A DNA stretch of 64,000 bases from the NCBI GenBank assembly GCA_027596075.1, contig JADGJC010000054.1:113669-177668 (forward strand), written 5' to 3'. Below are positions 24,917 to 36,752 of the stretch, one piece after another (position 1 is the stretch's first letter; each line of letters begins with the position of its first letter). This DNA comes from Rhizophlyctis rosea (lineage: Eukaryota > Chytridiomycota > Chytridiomycetes > Rhizophlyctidales > Rhizophlyctidaceae). The notes under the pieces are model-generated. The model made no database searches. It was given only the letters and a program-made list of their open reading frames with translations, and was not told the origin of the DNA. The position numbers were made by a program, and so were the translations under genes.

Positions 24917-26071
24917 CTACGAACCCACCGGCAATCCCAAATACTCCACCACCAGCGTACGAAATATCAACGAGTAATCCCTCACAGTATCAACCGACAA
25001 CGCATCAGCATTATCCTCCAACGTATGCCACACCCTCGGAAACGGTGAAGTAATGCAATGCACGATCGGTACACCATGCTGTCTAAACGGTCGGTGATCA
25101 TCATCAATACCTCCACCTCCCACCGCAGACACGAAATACCCTTCACCCAATTGTGTACCATTTGCCAAGATATTCATCTTACTAGTGATATGTGGGGAGA
25201 GGAGATTGGCTTTAGCTAACCGGGATTGAATGTCGACTATCCGGTCCCACATCCATGTTGTGTCCAAGTTCTGGTTTGGAATGACATCGTCTGCTGTTCC
25301 TAGTAGGTCCAATAGAACGAACACGTCGATTTCAGCGAGGACGGAGGAGGATAGTGTGGGACGGAATAATGGTGGGGATGTTTCGAAGGGTGGACCACCT
25401 GAGGCGACGCCGTATGTATTGGACCATTTTGTTGCGAGGTGCCGGGAGCCGTAGACACTATCTGATGCGCTCCAGTTGACGAATGCTTCTTCGCCGTCAA
25501 AGAAGATGATTTGAATGGTTGGCGGATTTGCGTTTTCTGCGGGGGATTTTGGAGTAGTGGGAGCGTGCTTTTCGAGATAGGAGTCGAGAAGTGGGTTGAG
25601 GGCGTGGGCGAGGTCGATTAAGATTGCGCACGGAGCAGCCGAATCTGTTGCGCCGATGAATTCACCTTTGGCAAAGTATTTGCTGTCGAAATGGGCTGCA
25701 AGGACTAGTTTGCGTTTCGCGTAAGGGTCCTTTGTGACGATGATATTTGTAAACTCCTTCTCGCCATATGGTGTGTTTCCTTTGAAGGAGTCTAGTTCAA
25801 CATGCCAGTTGAGAGCGTTGAAATTGGATTTGATGTAGTTTTGGACAAAGGTGTTGTTTTCTGTGCCGGAGACGCGTGGGATTAGGAGGGGTGCGAGGAA
25901 GGAGTTGGTGGACGTTGTGGAAAGAGTTGAGATTTCTGATAAGGACGCGAGTGACTTTAGGTCTGATGGAGATGATATTAAGGGGAAGCGAGGGTGGATG
26001 AGACGGGCGAGGCTGGAGACTACGAAGCTGATTAGAAATAGGACAACGAGTAGCGCGCCGCGGGGGTGCAT
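24917..26071 (-). CDS. QPCT: glutaminyl-peptide cyclotransferase (M28-fold glutaminyl cyclase)
   Basis: Intronless gene of 384 residues. An N-terminal hydrophobic segment (about 5-22) is a signal peptide or signal anchor, so the enzyme acts in the secretory pathway. It converts N-terminal Gln (or Glu) of peptides to pyroglutamate. Motifs of the animal-type enzyme are present in order: HFDSKYF (127-133), GATDSAAPC (140-148), FFDGEEAF (190-197), DDDHRPF (323-329) and RVWHT (346-350). By analogy with the human enzyme the zinc ligands are Asp143, Glu195 and His349, with Glu194 catalytic. Length matches the family (about 360-390). The ATG is only 55 bases from the divergent ATG of the next gene, so the two must share a very short promoter. 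Confidence 0.92.
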   Translation of the reverse strand: MHPRGALLVVLFLISFVVSSLARLIHPRFPLISSPSDLKSLASLSEISTLSTTSTNSFLAPLLIPRVSGTENNTFVQNYIKSNFNALNWHVELDSFKGNTPYGEKEFTNIIVTKDPYAKRKLVLAAHFDSKYFAKGEFIGATDSAAPCAILIDLAHALNPLLDSYLEKHAPTTPKSPAENANPPTIQIIFFDGEEAFVNWSASDSVYGSRHLATKWSNTYGVASGGPPFETSPPLFRPTLSSSVLAEIDVFVLLDLLGTADDVIPNQNLDTTWMWDRIVDIQSRLAKANLLSPHITSKMNILANGTQLGEGYFVSAVGGGGIDDDHRPFRQHGVPIVHCITSPFPRVWHTLEDNADALSVDTVRDYSLIFRTLVVEYLGLPVGS

Positions 26072-26126
26072 TGCGGTTAGAGACGGTTATTAGTGGACGA
26101 GTTGAGTGAGCATTGTGCAGACGAAG

Positions 26127-27080
26127 ATGAGTTGGCAGGAGCAGGAAGTTTCGCGGTTGGGTTGGGGGGGGTGTGAACGGATTGGATTGAAGGTCTCGGC
26201 CCAGGGCTGAACCGCTGATGTTTGAAGCCTTTCAAAGCCACGGGTCCTTGTACACGCTTGGCTTCCTTCCCTATGGAATTTCAATCCTACACACTACACA
26301 AACGGCCGGTCAATCGAGGCATGCCCGGAACCCAACAGATACAGAGCGTACACGGACCTCCGTCGGTGCCCTGAACCCCATCCATACCCCTCCGGACACA
26401 ACGTCTCACCCCACTACCTCGAAAACGATCGGGCCCAATACCACCTCAACAACCTCCTCCGCACCGTAAAATAGATCAGGGACGAAGACCGCGACTAGTT
26501 CTTCCTACCCACAAACAGACAGCCATGGGGCACATTCGCCCGCTCCGACCTCTGGATAGAAGCCCTGTTAGACGCCTACATCAAAGGCCACATCTCAACA
26601 ATCCACATAGGCTGGCTGATCCCCTGCAGCAAGTACCAAACCACCCTCCTCCCCTTCCTCTGCGCAGAAGGGTTCACAGAGCATCGCTGCAGCAAACACC
26701 ACTGCATCTTTCCTCACGAGAATGGAAACTGCAGGGAAGATCTCAACAAAGATTGGCTCCATATCAAGGTCAATGTCCACGATCTCCACCGCATCCTGCA
26801 CAAATCACCACTTGGCTTCACTCAAGACCGCAGCGCCTACATCACCGCAGTCACGGGCTTCCACATCCCTCCGCACCTCTTCTGGATCAAAGACTGGCCA
26901 CCCCCAGATGTGAGCTACGTGTGCTGGGTGGGATCAGCAGACAATGTGTGGCAGATGTGTCAACAAGTGGGACCGGCACAAGAACAAAACTTCAGAGGGC
27001 TTGGCGTGCTCGTCGCTCCTCAGTGTCACCTCCCGTTTGATATGTCGCTGCGTGAGGAGATGCGCTTGCAGGGGTTTTAG
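26127..27080 (+). CDS. unknown protein, 279 residues, Cys/His/Trp-rich
   Basis: Proposed exons 26127-26170, 26228-26465 and 26523-27080, with two introns of exactly 57 nt, both phase-consistent. Intron 1 has a CTGAT branch-like site. The long last exon has strong protein-like composition, with many Trp, His and Tyr residues and a Cys/His cluster around residues 147-166 (RCSKHHC, HENGNC). I do not recognise a family. The 5' part is the weak point: exon 1 is only 44 nt and the donors (GTGTGA, GTAAAA) are poor, so the true start could lie elsewhere. It is divergent from the glutaminyl cyclase gene, 55 bases away, and convergent with the SNF2 gene. Confidence 0.5.
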
Positions 27081-27437
27081 GGGTAGATCTCATTGGAGGG
27101 TTAGTGGCTAGACTCCGGATGTAAAAGTCATGTAGAGAGTGTGCAGCAGTGGCGAAGCATTTTGTGGATAGATTCCAGATGTGAAACCTATGTAGAAAAA
27201 GCGAAGGAGTGTCCTTGTGGGCGATATTTGTAGTATTTAGCAGAGCATCCGAGCTTGTCAATTCTACAGTTTCAGCATTGCAAACCACAACAAAAGTCCA
27301 TTGCACATCAATCATCTTTCATTCACTGGTCCCAGGACGTGCCAATCAACCACCAACTGCAACTGCATATTTTCGTTTTCCAACATACATATACTACAAA
27401 ATATAATACAACAGCATACCGCCCTCGACACCACCAA

Positions 27438-30400
27438 TCAATCATCCTCAGCATCAACATTAAACAGATGCATCAAATCCGCCATGTTCAAGCGACCTCT
27501 CCCCAACCCAGCAGCTCCCTCCCCTTCTCCCAAAGCAGCATCAGCAATCGCCTGCTTCTTCTTCTGCAAATCCATAATGCGTTCTTCGACCGTGTGGTTG
27601 ATGACGATGCGGTGGACGGTGACGTTTCTGCAATATGATATTTCGGTCAAAAAATTGTAACGACGACGATAAACAGTAGCACATCGACGTACTTTTGTTG
27701 ACCAAACCGGTGAACACGATCGATTGACTGATTCTCAACGGCCGGATTCCACCTACATAAACAAACATATCAATACACCGGTCTTCATCAGGTGGAAAGC
27801 CACCATTTCAATAAACCTACCAAGGATCCAACAAAATGACATGATTCGCGCACGTCAAGTTCAATCCCAAACTCCCGCACTTCATACTGACAAGCAAAAC
27901 CGTCGTATCATTCCTCGTCGCCAACCTCCTCACTGCAATGTCTCGATCAACGGCGCTCATTGACCCATCATACTGCACGAACGCCAAAAACCATTAACAT
28001 CAACACACACAAAGCAAACCTCACGAACCCACACAAACTCACCCTCTCAAACGAATACCCGTTCCTCTTCAAGGGAACCTCACACATATCCAACATCCCC
28101 GTAAACTGCGAAAACACAATCGTCTTCTCCCCCGGATGGTTCTTCCTCGTATCTTGCAAAACGGCCATCATCCGATCAATCTTCGTGCTCGTGATCCAAT
28201 CCTCATGCGGGTCCAGTTTCATATCCTCCAGGAGGTCGTCGTCGTCCAGGTCGGCTGCTCCCTTGCCCTTGCCCTTGCCATTGCCACCATCTTCTTCTTG
28301 CTTCACTTTCACTTTCTCTGTTGCGACCTCGGCGGCAAAGTGTGAGAGGAACTTTGCAATGGGAATGGTGGAACCCAAGTCGATTTCGCCCCTAGTTCAA
28401 CGTTGTTGAGTCATTGTTCGAATAAAGACACTCATAGAAATCAAATAAGGTACCTGCAAGTAGGACAAGTCTTTCTCGCATCAAGGTTCGGATTCGCATT
28501 CGAATGCGCCGTCAGGCACTCTTGACAGTACACGTGCCCGCACGTATTCAAAATGACACCGTCAGTGATTCTGTCAAACCCAACACATCAGAAAAGACGC
28601 CAACTGAACCACCAAACCCGCAAAAACTCACGTATCAAGACAAACAGGACACTCCATCGCCCTCAAATCCTCCTCCAACAGCCTACTCTTGATCTCTGGC
28701 TTCAACTCATTCAACACATTCGTAACATGATCATTCACATCCACCGCCGCATTCTCCACATCCTCCGGAGCAGCCTTCTCAAAGTCCTTGGACACCAAAG
28801 ATGGGTGACAGCTACGGAAAACAAAAATCAACATCACCGTGAACCGTAAGAACGAGATAACCACATCAACCCACCAAGCCTGCCTCAACCTCAACAGCAA
28901 CACCAAGATATTGGTGTAATTCTTCATGACCGTGCCCGCTTTCACATACGCATTGAACTTCAACTGCATCTTCTGCTCCAAGTGCTGGTAGAAATCTCTT
29001 TCCGCTGCTGTGAAATCCGCGTGATCCATGTTGACATTGCGAGGTGGGAGCTCCACGATCGGTTTGCCGTCCAGGTAAGAGGTCTTCGTACGACGGAGCG
29101 AAATTGCTGTTCATGGCGACTTCGTTAGTACCATGGCGAGTTCAAAAGTACATCACAACTCAACGACGTCACCTTTGAGCAATGCAGTGACCCGTTCGAG
29201 CGCACGCTTATGCCTTCCGCGTTGGAACGGCTGCTGGATCCTCATTCTGAACTTAGTCCAATCACAGTAGGGTCGGATGCGCAAGAAGTGAATCAAGCTG
29301 AACAGGTCTCCGATATTGTTCTACAGAATTTATTGTCAGGCCGCAGGACGACATTTGCAGCAAGCACATTCGAGATACCTGGATCGGTGTCCCAGTCAAA
29401 CACCAGCGATACTGAGACTCCAAATGCGAGCACGCCCGAGCGGCTTTGGTAGACTTGTTCTTGATACTGTGCGCTTCATCCAAGATGACCCTGATCCTTT
29501 CGTCAGCAACCGTCTCAAAATATACGCAAACACACCCAACCCTCACCGATGCCACTTCATCCTAAACAACAACCCAGCCCTCTTAATAGCCTCCTTCGGG
29601 TCCTCCTCCTCGGCCATAATCTCCTCATACTCAGCATCCGCCATTTGTTCCAACTCCGTCCGATTGACAGTCCCCGGAAACGACTTCCTCTTCTTCCCTT
29701 TACCCTTCTTGTCCGTTTCCGGCCACTCAGCCGCAAGCGTATGGTAGCTCGTCAACACCACGTCGTAATTCGAAAGAATGACAAGGGACTTTGTGCGTTG
29801 TCCGCCGTGGTAGATGTGGACAGACAACTTCCCAGGTTTGACTTTCTCCTTCACTTCGGCTTGCCACTGTACACGTGAATGATTGGTAAACAGACGCCAT
29901 TCTGGTGGTACCAATAGAAGCTCAATCTCATACCTGGTATATGAGCGACACCGGCGCAACAATGAGCGTGGATCGGTTCTTCGAATCAGCCCGATTTGAC
30001 ACCATTGTAGCAATGCTCTGCACAGTCTTTCCCATACCCATATCGTCCGCAAGTATCCCGCCCTTATTGTTCCCTCTCTCCATCTTCAACATCCACTCGA
30101 GACCTGCACAACAGACGATAAGCACTGCGCAAGTTCAATTCCATAAACCGATCATGTAAAACGTACCCAACTTCTGATGCTCCAGCAACTGCACAGTCAT
30201 ATCAGCCGGCGTCGGCAACCTTCGTTCAGGAGGCGTCACATCCTCATGTAACTGCACATTCTGCAGCAAATTCTTGAGCTCTTGTTCCGACTCCTTCGTC
30301 GACAAAGGCTCCTCTGGCAGTTCCATTCTATCATCGTCGTTCCCGAACGCTGGTGGAGTGGATTCCAATTTCATGTACGGTTGCGGGGTGGACGGGCCGC

Positions 30401-31918
30401 CGAGTGCAGGCGGAACGTATGGCGCAATGCGCGGGAAGCCGATATCAAAGTATTTTTCCACGTCAGAAGCATCATCTTGCTCCGCCTTGATTTCCCTCGC
30501 TGCTCTGAATCCTGGATATGCCCCTGGCATTCCCTGATTGCGCCATCGGTTCGGCGTATCAAAAGGCTCCTGCTTCACCCGCACCTCGTTTGGTTGACCG
30601 GGAGCCGACGGACCGGCATTCATATTGGGCTGGTTCCATCGACCGATGCCATCAACGTCCGTTTGCTCGCGCTTCACGGAGGGTAGAATCGGATAAGGAG
30701 GTAGGTGTGGAGGCTGCTGAGCATTCCAAGGCGTCCATGTTGCTTGCGGTTGATCAGCAGTTGGTCTGGTGAGTGGAAAGGCATTGGCATCTTGCATCTG
30801 CGTTACAGATACACCGGTATCGATGAGGTCTTGCGGTACGTGTACTAGCGCGGGAACAGGAGCAGGAGGAGCCTCCTCGCGTTCCATAAGAACCACATCA
30901 TCATCACCGTTCTCAGCGTTCAGCTCTTCTTGCAATCCTGCAAACCACTTGTTATATTCCACTTCGCAGGCATGCGCAAACAAAAATATACGTACTCCTA
31001 GCCAGTTCTTCATCGCCGGTGAGATCAATGATATTCTGGGGTTGATGCTAAATGACGTGATGTCAGGAAAATCCGAGTAATCCCCCCCTCAGATTTACGA
31101 CTCCCACCAACCTGCTCAAACTCCTCCTGCAGCCGCCTCGCCATTTCAGCATCGGCCTCAAACTGACGAAGCCTTTCCTGTATCTCCCTTTCCTCCTGCG
31201 CAGCCTGATCAGTCTCCCTATCAAATTCCTCCTGCAGCCGTCTCGCCATCTCCTCGTCCTCAAGCTCCCTCGTACTTTTCGGTCTACCCCCAGCTGACGA
31301 TGAACCACCCATCATGAATTCATCGATTTCGTCGTCGAGTTGTGACGGTCCGCCCCCAAGTCTCCGACGTTTCTGAGGACGATACTCTCCGTGGTGTGTC
31401 GTTGATCGAGTTGGAAGTGTTGACGAGGAGGTGTCTTCTTCCATTGGTTCAGTTTTCACACGACGGAGGGCTTGCGAGTCGGCCTTCACACGTGCAAGAC
31501 TGGGTAGCGGTTTGTCGTCTTCGGACTCGCTTCCGGGTTCCCGTTTGCTCATTGATGACCTGCCGTTTCCCGATATTGACCGTACCTCGCCCACTTCTTC
31601 CGGCTCCTGCTTCACACGCACACCCTGCATTCCAGAAACACTAAGAGTACCACCGTCTTCCTCCACCTTCACTCTCCTCCCACCCTCCATACCCAGTGAC
31701 GCTGACCCCCCCTCGCTCCCTTCCTCCCGCTTCACTCCACCCGCCTCCTCCAGCAACCTACTCTCCAACTTCCCCTTCAACCTCCTCCAGTTTTGCAAAT
31801 CCCTCTGCAAGGCCTCCCTTCGCTCTTTGTGACCCCGTGGCGGGAGGGAGTCCAGCATGACTTCGATAAGGACGATTTCATCCTCTGCCGCTTGTATTTG
31901 CTCTTGTGTCGATGTCAT
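27438..31918 (-). CDS. ULS1: Uls1-like SNF2/RING DNA translocase with SUMO-interacting motifs
   Basis: Fourteen phase-consistent exons: 31918-31112, 31035-30996, 30937-30167, 30103-29934, 29866-29547, 29496-29379, 29320-29173, 29106-28875, 28811-28632, 28570-28454, 28391-28043, 27972-27821, 27752-27693, 27627-27438; 1217 residues. SNF2 ATPase: [11 protein letters not shown] (556-566), APVSLI, DEAH (709-712), LTGTP. A C3HC4 RING lies between the helicase lobes (CPVC at 923-926, CGHVYCQEC at 939-947, CPTC at 964-967). Helicase [27 protein letters not shown]. The N-terminal third is acidic, with two ARRLQEEF repeats (about 219-267, UIM-like) and likely SUMO-interacting motifs ([21 protein letters not shown]). 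The family displaces or ubiquitylates SUMO-modified proteins on chromatin. Rad16 shares the RING insertion, but the SUMO motifs favour Uls1. Confidence 0.88.
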
Positions 31919-32966
31919 TGCAATGGAAATGTGGCGGTTTGAGTAACGAGATGTTGGGGTCTGCGTAATATGGCGCCGCTAGCCTTGAAAAGTTCAAGTC
32001 AACGTTCCACAACCAAACGCTGACGCTGCTACTTCTAAGGGTCCTGTCGCACGTTATGTGGTTAGGAGAGATGCACGTTATTGCGCTGTAATGACAGGGT
32101 AGAGCGTGGGAAATTGTGGGAAACCCGATTTCTGGTATGAGGGGTTTTAGGTTTTAGGTAGCGCTACCCAACTGCGAAGTCAAGTTACTCTGCAAATCCT
32201 TGAAATCCACGATCAAAAGTGTCAAACTGTTGCCACCAAAGACACCAACATGATGCATCACAAATCGGACTTGTCCGGCCAGAGTGGCTGATTGTGGCCA
32301 TCCACTATAAACAAAAAAGGCAACTGTAATAACCGCCTCTCTCCATCATTTTCCATTCCACCCCCATTTTCACCCTGCCAAAGATGTGAAACCACCAAGG
32401 CGATGTCAATGCCCAGGCCCAAAACTCCATGCTTGCGTTGTTCCAAAAGATTTGCCAAGGAGCGTCCAGAAGACACGCAATTCGACAGACTCCTACCCCA
32501 TTGCATGGAATGTGGCCCTCTCAGTCTTTCACTGAGGTTCCAACAATGTAATGTTAATGACCAACTGCACATCATTACAACCCGCTGACTGCGCACCTGA
32601 TACCGGCATAATGCTGTGTCAAGCGTCTCGGTAAAGCCTCAGCGTCGAGACCCATGCATGAGAATGACGGAAAGGGCTCCACCCGATGAGACTACAACGC
32701 GTCCTTGTGGCGCAGCCGTAAACAAACTGCGAAGTGTCTCGAATGGAATGGAAAATCCGCGAAAAGGGCTAGGAGTCTAGGACCCCGACCCGCAGTAAAC
32801 AATTATGCATACCCAAACCGATGTGAGACATCACCTGAGCGGGCTATTACGTGGCGCGGAGATGTACGGACTTAACACCCGGTCAGCAGTTCGGAGACGC
32901 GGCGCCTGTTCGACAGGTTTCGATGTCCCTCGATGGTGTTCATTCCGACATCCTCCCCGCCAAATG
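31919..32966. other. intergenic region between the SNF2 and Hsp20 genes
   Basis: Contains the divergent promoters of the SNF2 gene (minus) and Hsp20 (plus). Apart from the doubtful Cys-rich frame at 32403-32588 nothing coding is seen. GAA/TTC triplets are frequent at 32735-32760 and 32905-32945, but I cannot find a clean inverted heat-shock element. Confidence 0.4.
32403..32588 (+). CDS. possible small Cys-rich protein (61 residues)
   Basis: A short frame with CLRC and CMEC pairs about 27 residues apart, a spacing that could hold one zinc ion (C-x2-C ... C-x2-C). A TATA-like TATAAAC lies at about 32307, roughly 95 bases upstream. A two-codon frame (ATG TGA) precedes it in the leader. No family is recognised and there is no intron to support it. 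It could equally be chance. Confidence 0.25.
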   Translation: MSMPRPKTPCLRCSKRFAKERPEDTQFDRLLPHCMECGPLSLSLRFQQCNVNDQLHIITTR

Positions 32967-32975
32967 TATAAATAG
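32967..32975 (+). promoter_or_regulatory. TATA box of the Hsp20 gene
   Basis: TATAAATAG, a near-consensus TATA box, lies 146 bases before the Hsp20 ATG. The leader between them is AC-rich and free of upstream ATGs, as expected for a strongly induced heat-shock gene. Confidence 0.7.
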
Positions 32976-33120
32976 CTGCAGCCTCAACCCAATCCGCCAA
33001 CTACTTCACATCACAAAAACTATCAAAACACTCAAGAATCTTCACATCCAACAACAAACTCCAACTCGTCGTCAAATCCCGCTCAACACTCTCCACACCA
33101 ACAACCTCACATCACACAAA

Positions 33121-33759
33121 ATGGCCTTCGTCTTCGACAGCATCTTCCGTGACCCCTTCCTCACCCGCGACCCAATGGACGACCTCTTCACCCGTCGCCT
33201 CGATCGCATGTTCACCCCAGCCTGGGACTGGAACACCAACCCCCAAACCCTCTCCATCAGCGACACCGACCGCACTGAAACCCAATCCGGCACCCAACCC
33301 ACCCAACAACAACTCACAACCACAACCGACCGCCCCACCACAACCTGGCAAGCCCTCATGCGCGCCCCGCGCCTCGACGTCTCCTCCACCGAAGACTCCT
33401 ACACCGTCAAAGTCGACCTCCCGGGTCTCAACAAGGAAAACGTGAACATCCACGTCGAACAAGGCAACGTTCTTGCCATTTCTGGCGAGCGCGAGGAGGC
33501 TAAGGAGGAGGCTGGTGAGAGGTTCTACAGGAAGGAACGCTCGTATGGGAAGTTCGAGAGGAGGGTCAGGATGCCGGAGGATGCGCAGTTGGAGAATGCT
33601 GAGGCGCAGATGGAGAATGGTGTGTTGGCTTTGAAAGTGCCGAAGGTGGGTGATTCTCGTTGAGAAGCATGCTGATTAGTCGAGTATGGTACTGAGATAC
33701 AGTTTTCCGACTAATAGGGTCAGAAGCCGGATGAACGCAAGAAGATCACCATTGCGTGA
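33121..33759 (+). CDS. small heat-shock protein, Hsp20 / alpha-crystallin family
   Basis: Two exons, 33121-33645 and 33718-33759, give 188 residues. The N-terminus (about 1-75) is Phe/Asp-rich, then Thr/Gln-rich, typical of the variable arm. The alpha-crystallin domain covers about 80-175: PRLDVSSTEDSYTVKVDLPG, then ISGEREE, YRKERSYGKFERR and ENGVLALKVPK. The 14-codon second exon supplies the C-terminal tail GQKPDERKKITIA, whose ITI is the usual I-x-I anchoring motif. These proteins are ATP-independent holdases that bind unfolding proteins in the cytosol. A TATA box lies 146 bases upstream. The 72-nt intron ends in CTAATAG. Confidence 0.93.
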
Positions 33760-34190
33760 AAACACCATCGCAAGGCACGGTTCGGTTGGCAAGATTTGAT
33801 ACCATTTGCGTAGTTAGCGTTTTTTGCATGATTGCATAAGAGCATGTTAGCAAAGTCTGTAGATAGCTGTATTTCATCCATTGCAAATCCTTTTCCTTGT
33901 ATAATCAGAAATTGTATATCATTGTGTTTTTTTCAAATTTGATTCCACGCATGAATGGAAGGTGTTGATTGAACAACTGTGTTATTGCGAAAATGTATAT
34001 TTACATTGCCCCTTCAAGTCAGGAAACCCGGGAGCGAACAGCAAAATAATTGTTATTACAACATCGAAAGGGGGAAGGGAAATAAGCTATCAAAGCAAGC
34101 AAATTGCAACTTCGAGTTACACATCCCCGTCATCCCAATCACTCGTGTATTTCGTCCAGCATCCCCTACTCGAACCCATGCACAAACACC
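33760..34190. other. 3' flank of Hsp20, no gene
   Basis: AT-rich sequence with T-rich tracts (33930-33945) that suits 3' untranslated regions of the two convergent genes. No coding frame is convincing. Confidence 0.5.
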
Positions 34191-35207
34191 TCACAAATCA
34201 CCATCCTCTCCATCCCCGTCTCCATCCCCGTTCTCATTCCCCTCTCCATACCGGTCGTCCCTGTTCGTGACAATCCTTCTTTCACCCAACTTCCCCGTCT
34301 CATACCACTTCACAAACGTCTCATAAAGCACCCTCCATCCCTTCGCATCATAGTCATCATCACTGACCCTCCTGTGCGGCAGTTTCAGATCCCTCCCTTC
34401 CTTGCACAGCCAGTACATGTACTCCGCAGATCCCAGGAACAAGACTTCCCTCTCGTCCCACGTCCCACGCTGAGAATCGATATTCTCATCGGTCCCATTG
34501 CAGGAGCAGTGACCCCAATGGTCAACGGCGACGGTGGTTTGCGCTTTTGGGAGGTCGGGAAGGGCCTGCAGGATCGAAATGTTGGATTGGATGCGGTTTG
34601 ACAGGTTCATGAACTGCACGATTTCGTCATGGTTTTCGAATCTGACAATTGCCACGCCGAGGTCTCGTTCATGGTTGTCGTCTGCCGCTGATGACCTTGA
34701 TGCCGCACAGTCCTTGGCCGCTTGCACCACTTGATCAAAGTCTGCACCCGACAGTTGCTCACGAAGGTCACCAGGCAACGCCCAACGCAAATCGCTGAGA
34801 GGCCATCTCATCAGGGCCGTAAACTCTCTTTTCGTCGTGAAGGGCGACACGTTCTCTCCTCCACCAGGAAGGATAGCAACGTACTTCCCAGCGGCTTCCT
34901 AATCATAATGTCTCCCCACCTGGAAGAGCTTGCAAGCCGACGAGTAGAAGCTGTGGCGCATCCTCAACCGCGCATTCCTCAAGTACTGATATTCCCGAGT
35001 CGAATTGACGATGGCTTTGAAGGAGTTTGAAACGAGAAGGAGCGGGAGGACGTTCGTGCAGGTACGACGGGACAAGTCTGGGTAGAGAACGATTTGGATG
35101 ATGTTGGTCCACAGTTCGGTTGGGAGGTATGCGACGTTCGACGTGGGAAAGGGAGATGGAAGGGTCTGGACTTGCACGCCCGTGGTGCGGATGGTGGCTC
35201 CGGACAT
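34191..35207 (-). pseudogene. F-box-like family, copy B, interrupted by an in-frame stop
   Basis: From the ATG at 35207 (MSGATIRTTG) the frame runs through the F-box-like LPTELWTNIIQIVLY and LPLLLVSNSFKAIV, meets a single TAG at 34900-34902, and continues in the same frame to the stop at 34191. The stop replaces one residue in the otherwise well-aligned stretch LFQVGRHYD-stop-EAAGKYVAILPGG. No intron of plausible size removes it. The downstream part keeps the family block (GSAEYMYWLCKEGRDLK, RRVSDDDYDAK) and ends in a Gly/Asp/Glu-rich tail absent from copies A and C. It may be a recent pseudogene, a sequencing error or a readthrough gene. Full-length size would be about 338 residues. Confidence 0.7.
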
Positions 35208-35581
35208 TTCCTTCAAGGAGTGTTCAGAAGGTCAGATGTGGACAGGAGAGAAGTGGATCAGTCGATCACTAATGGTTTCTTGTGATGACGGGAAGGGCAG
35301 GAGGCCTGTGCGTGGAGTGGGCTCCCTTTTTATTATCTAGATTTTGGGTTGGGGGATCTATACCAGCGATCACGCGCCAGCTGCGCAGAATGTGGCGCAG
35401 TGAACACATTGTTGACGTTCATTGACATCCTTTAAAGTCAACAATTATCGGACAAAACATAGTGCAGGTACCAACAAGCACAAAAACGCATCAAAAAAAT
35501 GCGCAGAACGCAACTTTAGCATGGCCGGCGTTCACTTAATGAATGCGTTGCAGCATGTGATCCATATTGACAAGTATACTT
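35208..35581. other. upstream region of copy B and 3' flank of BUD13
   Basis: Holds a TATA-like ATAATAAAAAG (minus strand, about 35326-35336) upstream of F-box-like copy B, similar in position to that of copy A. The remainder up to 35581 is the likely 3' untranslated region of BUD13. No gene seen. Confidence 0.45.
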
Positions 35582-36752
35582 TTACATGTCCTGTATTCGA
35601 CAAACAAGAGGACGGCAAGTTAGCCTCTTCAAGAACATATATTTTCAAAAAAGCACCGCAACATACCTCAGTCGACCACTTATACGCCTCATCTCGCAAA
35701 TTCTGCTTTGCATATTTCGCCTGCACAATCTGATTCTCAAACCCATTCGACCTATCCACCCCATCCCACCTATACCCCGGCGGAATCCCATACCGATTCG
35801 GCGGCGGCGGCGGACCCTTATACACCGGCCGATCCTTATCCTTCTTCTTCTTATTCTTCTCCACCATAAACGCCATCGGGTCACCCCACCGATCCCGTTC
35901 CATAAGCTGTTCATTCCGTTCCTTATCATCCGCATAAACCGCCAACGGCGCGGCCGCCTCCCTCTCTATCCGCTTCGCATTATCCTCAGCAGCCCGTTTC
36001 TGCGCCAACCCTTTTCCCCACTCCATCTGTTTCTCCTCCTCCTCCTCTCGTTTTCGACGTTGAGCCGCTAGTTCGGCCTTTTGAGCCGCCAGGTCAACTT
36101 TCCGTCCGGAGCGGTCACGATAGACGGTTTCGGCGTGACGGCCGGATTGGGCGTGGTCCATTTTGGCGAAGAGGGCTTTTTGATCGGCTTCGCGGCGGAG
36201 AGCGTCCGCGCGGATTGCGCTGCCGGTTTGGAGGCCTGCGGCGCGGCCATCTGATAGGCGGGTTGTGGGAGCTGCGGAGGTGGATGAGGTGGGTGGAGGG
36301 GTGGGACTTGGGGAGGTACGGCGGCGTTTCGAGTGAAGTGGTGGAGACGTTGATGCTGAAGGGGAGCGACGAGATCGAGTGCGGGATTGTGGTGGTGGTG
36401 GTGGTGAAAGGCTGGGGGAAGCTCGTCCTCGTTGACGGGGTGGTGGTAGTGGGGATTCAGAACGGGAAGGCGACCTTCTTCTTAGAGATGCATCGCCTTC
36501 TCTGATAGTTTCCCAGGTGTCGGAACGAAACTTCACTTCTTCCTCCACCGCAGGTTCGTCTGCGACTACTACTGGTGCGTCTTCGTCGTCCTCATCCCGC
36601 CTGGAAGCAGCCCAGTCAAAAGCGTCTTCGTCGACGATGCTCACGGCAGCGCCGACGGCTGGCTTTGGCTTCTTCTTCTTTTTCTTTTGCTTGTCAGGAG
36701 GTAGAGAGTCTGCTGACATGTACTTAAGCAGGTAGTCCTTCTTCGAGCTCAT
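35582..36752 (-). CDS. BUD13: pre-mRNA-splicing factor Bud13 (Cwc26)
   Basis: Two coding exons, 36752-35667 and 35590-35582, give 364 residues. Bud13 belongs to the RES complex with Snu17 and Pml1 in activated spliceosomes and promotes splicing and nuclear retention of unspliced RNA. The N-terminus MSSKKDYLLKYMS and lysine tract are conserved in the family. A long RS/SP-rich middle (about 85-185) follows. The conserved C-terminal block runs from YRDRSGRKVDL (about 228) to RYGIPPGYRWDGVDRSNGFE (about 323-342) and ends EAYKWSTEDM. The last three codons (Asp, Met, stop) are on a 9-nt coding exon after a 76-nt intron; without that splice the conserved EDM end is lost. The start is the ATG of MSSKKDYL; upstream in-frame codons lack an ATG. 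Confidence 0.9.

Noticed and set aside
33072..33462. antisense frames across Hsp20
   Set aside because: They mirror the codon pattern of the Hsp20 exon and show no domain of their own.
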